Shown: piece by piece, positions 54,421 to 55,623 of the stretch | Layout of the letters: each line of letters begins with the position of its first letter | Position numbering within the stretch: the stretch's first letter is position 1 | Assembly: GCA_015057055.1 (NCBI GenBank) | Contig: SVFE01000010.1 | Span: 1-55,623, forward strand | DNA: 55,623 bases | Direction of reading: 5' to 3' | From: Lachnospiraceae bacterium | GTDB taxonomy: Bacteria > Bacillota > Clostridia > Lachnospirales > Lachnospiraceae | Translations under genes and position numbers: made by a program | The notes under the pieces: model-generated | The model's input: the letters and a program-made list of their open reading frames with translations, nothing else | Database searches by the model: none | Told to the model about the DNA's origin: nothing

Positions 54421-55035
54421 ATGAATCAGGAAAAAATAGGAAAGTTCATAGCAGTTTGCAGAAAGGAAAGCGGATTAACCCAGGCAGCTTTGGCTGAGAA
54501 GCTTGGTATTACGGATCGCGCCGTATCTAAGTGGGAAACCGGAAAAAGTCTGCCGGACGCATCCATTATGCTGGAACTGTGCGGACTGTTAAATATTAGT
54601 GTAAACGAGCTCCTGACCGGGGAACATATTATTATGGACAATTATAAAGACATTGCAGAACAGAATCTGGTAGAAATGCATAAGCAGGAGGAAGAAGCCA
54701 ATCGGAAGCTGTTGGCGGCAGAAGCCTTTTTGGTTACGTTGACCGTGGTGGCTTCCTTATCCATGATTTTGGCAGGGATTTTGATTGGTGAATTGCATAC
54801 GGTTATGGCGGTGGTGCTGTGCTCGCTTGGTTCACTTATTACACTATTGGGCATCTTTTATGGTCTCAAATTGGAGCACGATGCCGGATATTACGAATGT
54901 CCGGAATGCAAGGAGCGATATGTCCCTTCCATGAAGGCGGTTGTGATGGCGCCCCACTATGGTACGACCCGAAAAATGAAATGCCCGCACTGTGGGAAAA
55001 AAGGATACCATAAAAAGGTACTGACCAAATCATAA
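54421..55035 (+). CDS. Membrane-anchored XRE-family regulator with zinc ribbon
   Basis: A 204-residue protein. Residues 6-62 are a Cro/CI helix-turn-helix (QAALAEKLGITDRAVSKWET). Two membrane segments follow (about 100-122 and 128-149), and the C terminus has a zinc ribbon with CPECKERY and CPHCGKKG. This places the DNA-binding part and the zinc ribbon on the same, cytosolic, side. AAAGGAGGG stands before ATG. Such HTH-membrane proteins often control neighbouring genes; the target is unknown. Confidence 0.85.
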   Translation: MNQEKIGKFIAVCRKESGLTQAALAEKLGITDRAVSKWETGKSLPDASIMLELCGLLNISVNELLTGEHIIMDNYKDIAEQNLVEMHKQEEEANRKLLAAEAFLVTLTVVASLSMILAGILIGELHTVMAVVLCSLGSLITLLGIFYGLKLEHDAGYYECPECKERYVPSMKAVVMAPHYGTTRKMKCPHCGKKGYHKKVLTKS

Positions 55036-55068
55036 GGAAAAGCGGTTATTGATTTTGTAAAAATAGTC

Positions 55069-55097
55069 TTGACCGGGACGGCCGTGAAGGCTATAAT
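55069..55097 (+). promoter_or_regulatory. Strong promoter of the leader-controlled gene
   Basis: TTGACC at 55069-55074 and TATAAT at 55092-55097 with an optimal 17-bp spacer, one of the best vegetative promoters in the window. The predicted start is about 20 bp before a TAGGAGGA ribosome site. Confidence 0.85.
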
Positions 55098-55124
55098 AAA
55101 GAAAAAGTTTTAGGAGGATTTTGC

Positions 55125-55163
55125 ATGTTAAGTGTTATTGTAATGGAGAAAGTGGCTAAATAA
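55125..55163 (+). CDS. Predicted 12-residue leader peptide
   Basis: ATG at 55125 opens a frame of 12 codons, MLSVIVMEKVAK, ending TAA at 55161-55163. AGGAGG lies 8 bp before the ATG and the strong promoter about 30 bp further up, so the frame should be well translated. It stands alone before a structured region with a terminator. Short peptides placed this way serve as ribosome-stalling sensors in attenuators such as those of bmrCD, vmlR or tet(M). That role is an inference. Confidence 0.6.
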   Translation: MLSVIVMEKVAK

Positions 55164-55318
55164 ATATTGCCGGGTGATTTTCGGTAGCATACCGGGAGTC
55201 TGCCTTTTGTTGACGTGAGAAATGTCGACATTTTCGCCTTACAATTGCTTAATATTGTGGTATATATTTTGGGAATGATATTAGCATGGCTGTACGGTCA
55301 TGCTATTATTATGTTTAG
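55164..55318 (+). promoter_or_regulatory. Structured leader RNA between peptide and terminator
   Basis: Three hairpins are visible: CGGTA-GCA-TACCG (55182-55194), TGTTGACGT / ATGTCGACA with loop GAGAA (55208-55230), followed by TTTT, and TAGCATGGC / GTCATGCTA-type pairing (55282-55305). No long reading frame crosses this stretch. It could hold the alternative structures needed for attenuation, but I cannot assign an antiterminator with confidence. Confidence 0.5.
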
Positions 55319-55362
55319 GACCATGGTATCTTAATGCACTTAAGGTATGTATGGTCTTTTTT
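55319..55362 (+). terminator. Strong terminator inside the leader (attenuator)
   Basis: The outer arms GACCAT / ATGGTC and inner arms TATCTTAA / TTAAGGTA pair around the loop TGCAC, with a small internal mismatch, and are followed by TTTTTT (55357-55362). It lies between a strong promoter and the next gene, where a full terminator makes sense only if it can be bypassed. Confidence 0.8.
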
Positions 55363-55438
55363 GTTTGATAAGGCGAAAGAATTAGCCACGAAAATTCCGG
55401 TTTCGGCAACAAAACCTACAAAGAAAGAGAAAAGGTAG
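55334..55438 (+). CDS. Predicted 34-residue ORF starting in the terminator loop
   Basis: ATG at 55334-55336, at the tip of the terminator hairpin, opens a 34-codon frame ending TAG at 55436-55438. It begins MHLRYVWSFLF and ends KPTKKEKR, with an aromatic start and a very basic end that read like a real peptide. There is no ribosome site in the usual place. It would be transcribed fully only when the terminator is bypassed. It may be a second leader peptide or the remnant of an older gene. Confidence 0.45.
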   Translation: MHLRYVWSFLFDKAKELATKIPVSATKPTKKEKR

Positions 55439-55489
55439 TAATTAAGAATAAATAAAAAAATCGAAACATTAGTAAATGAGGAAAAGGAA

Positions 55490-55623
55490 ATGAATATAGA
55501 AAAACAAATTGAATTTGACAAAGTAAAAACCATTTGGAAGGAATTGGCAATCACTGACCGGGCAAAGGAAAGTATAGAAAACGCGGGACTCTGTTATTCG
55601 GAAAAGGATTTGCAAAAGCAATT
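55490..55623 (+). CDS. Start of a MutS-like protein (partial, cut by window end)
   Basis: An open frame from ATG 55490, with GAGGA 7 bp upstream, runs to the window end without a stop (44 codons). It begins NIEKQIEFDKVKTIW and continues with KELAITDRAKESIENAG; the pattern LEFDKV...LA.T..AKE is that of the N terminus of MutS2-type and related MutS-family ATPases. Only this part is visible, so the ATPase domain cannot be checked. Its expression is probably governed by the leader and terminator before it. The family call is tentative. Confidence 0.5.
   Translation, partial: MNIEKQIEFDKVKTIWKELAITDRAKESIENAGLCYSEKDLQKQ

Noticed and set aside
55315-55554. 79-codon - strand ORF over the leader and MutS-like start
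   Set aside because: It lies opposite the terminator and the + strand coding region, is F/S-rich and lacks a ribosome site.

Overview
The window reads as chromosomal DNA of a flagellated, low-to-mid GC Gram-positive anaerobe of the class Clostridia, most likely a member of the Lachnospiraceae. This is an inference from gene content and order: a type III glutamine synthetase, IreB, RuvX, a DUF1292 protein and RNase J in one run, the DUF4037/DUF4125 pair, ThiI without a rhodanese domain, FtsEX followed by an EnvC-like hydrolase and a Ctp protease, Mbl next to two flagellar rod genes, and CdaA-CdaR-GlmM. tRNA genes lack an encoded CCA end, several starts are TTG or GTG, and vegetative promoters are close to TTGaca-N17-TATAAT. 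No species can be named. Almost all genes are on the + strand; only two small genes (an HPr-like protein and a YjfB-like protein) are on the - strand.

Layout. 1-580: tRNA-Glu and tRNA-Cys, each with its own terminator, then a decayed fragment of a pyridoxamine-phosphate-oxidase-like gene. 584-7616: prmA, rsmE, a cysteine desulfurase, a tripartite hybrid histidine kinase, a LytTR response regulator and thiI; desulfurase and ThiI together should make s4U in tRNA, and the signalling pair sits between them. 7672-9355: divergent HPr-like gene and mtaB. 9390-12535: an OmpR-type two-component system with probable autoregulatory direct repeats. 12705-16544: DUF4037 and DUF4125 genes, dtd and an unknown membrane protein. 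16625-24616: a run like the Bacillus yrzL-yrrK-yrzB-yrrL-yrrM-yrrN/O cluster (ireB, ruvX, DUF1292, MltG-like, trmR-like, U32) with RNase J and a YlbF protein inserted and glnN plus a flavin reductase at the end. 24714-25710: tRNA-Gln and a CvfB-like RNA-binding protein. 25819-33496: YjfB, a PucR/CdaR-type regulator, ftsE, ftsX, envC-like hydrolase, ctp protease and a chemoreceptor-like protein, i.e. a cell-separation and wall-remodelling region. 33505-38497: LexA-controlled uvrB-uvrA. 38514-41827: mbl and flagellar rod genes behind a sigma-28-type promoter. 41914-45338: recD2, comFC, yvyF. 45354-50606: two unknown membrane proteins leading into cdaA-cdaR-glmM (c-di-AMP and wall precursor synthesis). 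50774-52844: HPr and leuA. 52991-55035: two acetyltransferases and an XRE-type membrane regulator. 55069-55623: a strong promoter, a 12-codon leader peptide, a structured leader with a strong terminator, a second short ORF starting in the terminator loop, and the beginning of a gene that looks MutS-like.

The most unusual element is the final leader region, which has the architecture of a translation-coupled transcription attenuator. Other points worth attention are the HPr-like protein without the phosphorylatable histidine, FtsE with a 140-residue charged N-terminal extension, the uncharacterised membrane genes in front of cdaA, the DUF4037/DUF4125 pair, and the terminator whose stem overlaps a sigma-28 -35 element in front of mbl. 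All assignments come from reading motifs and context; no database search was possible.
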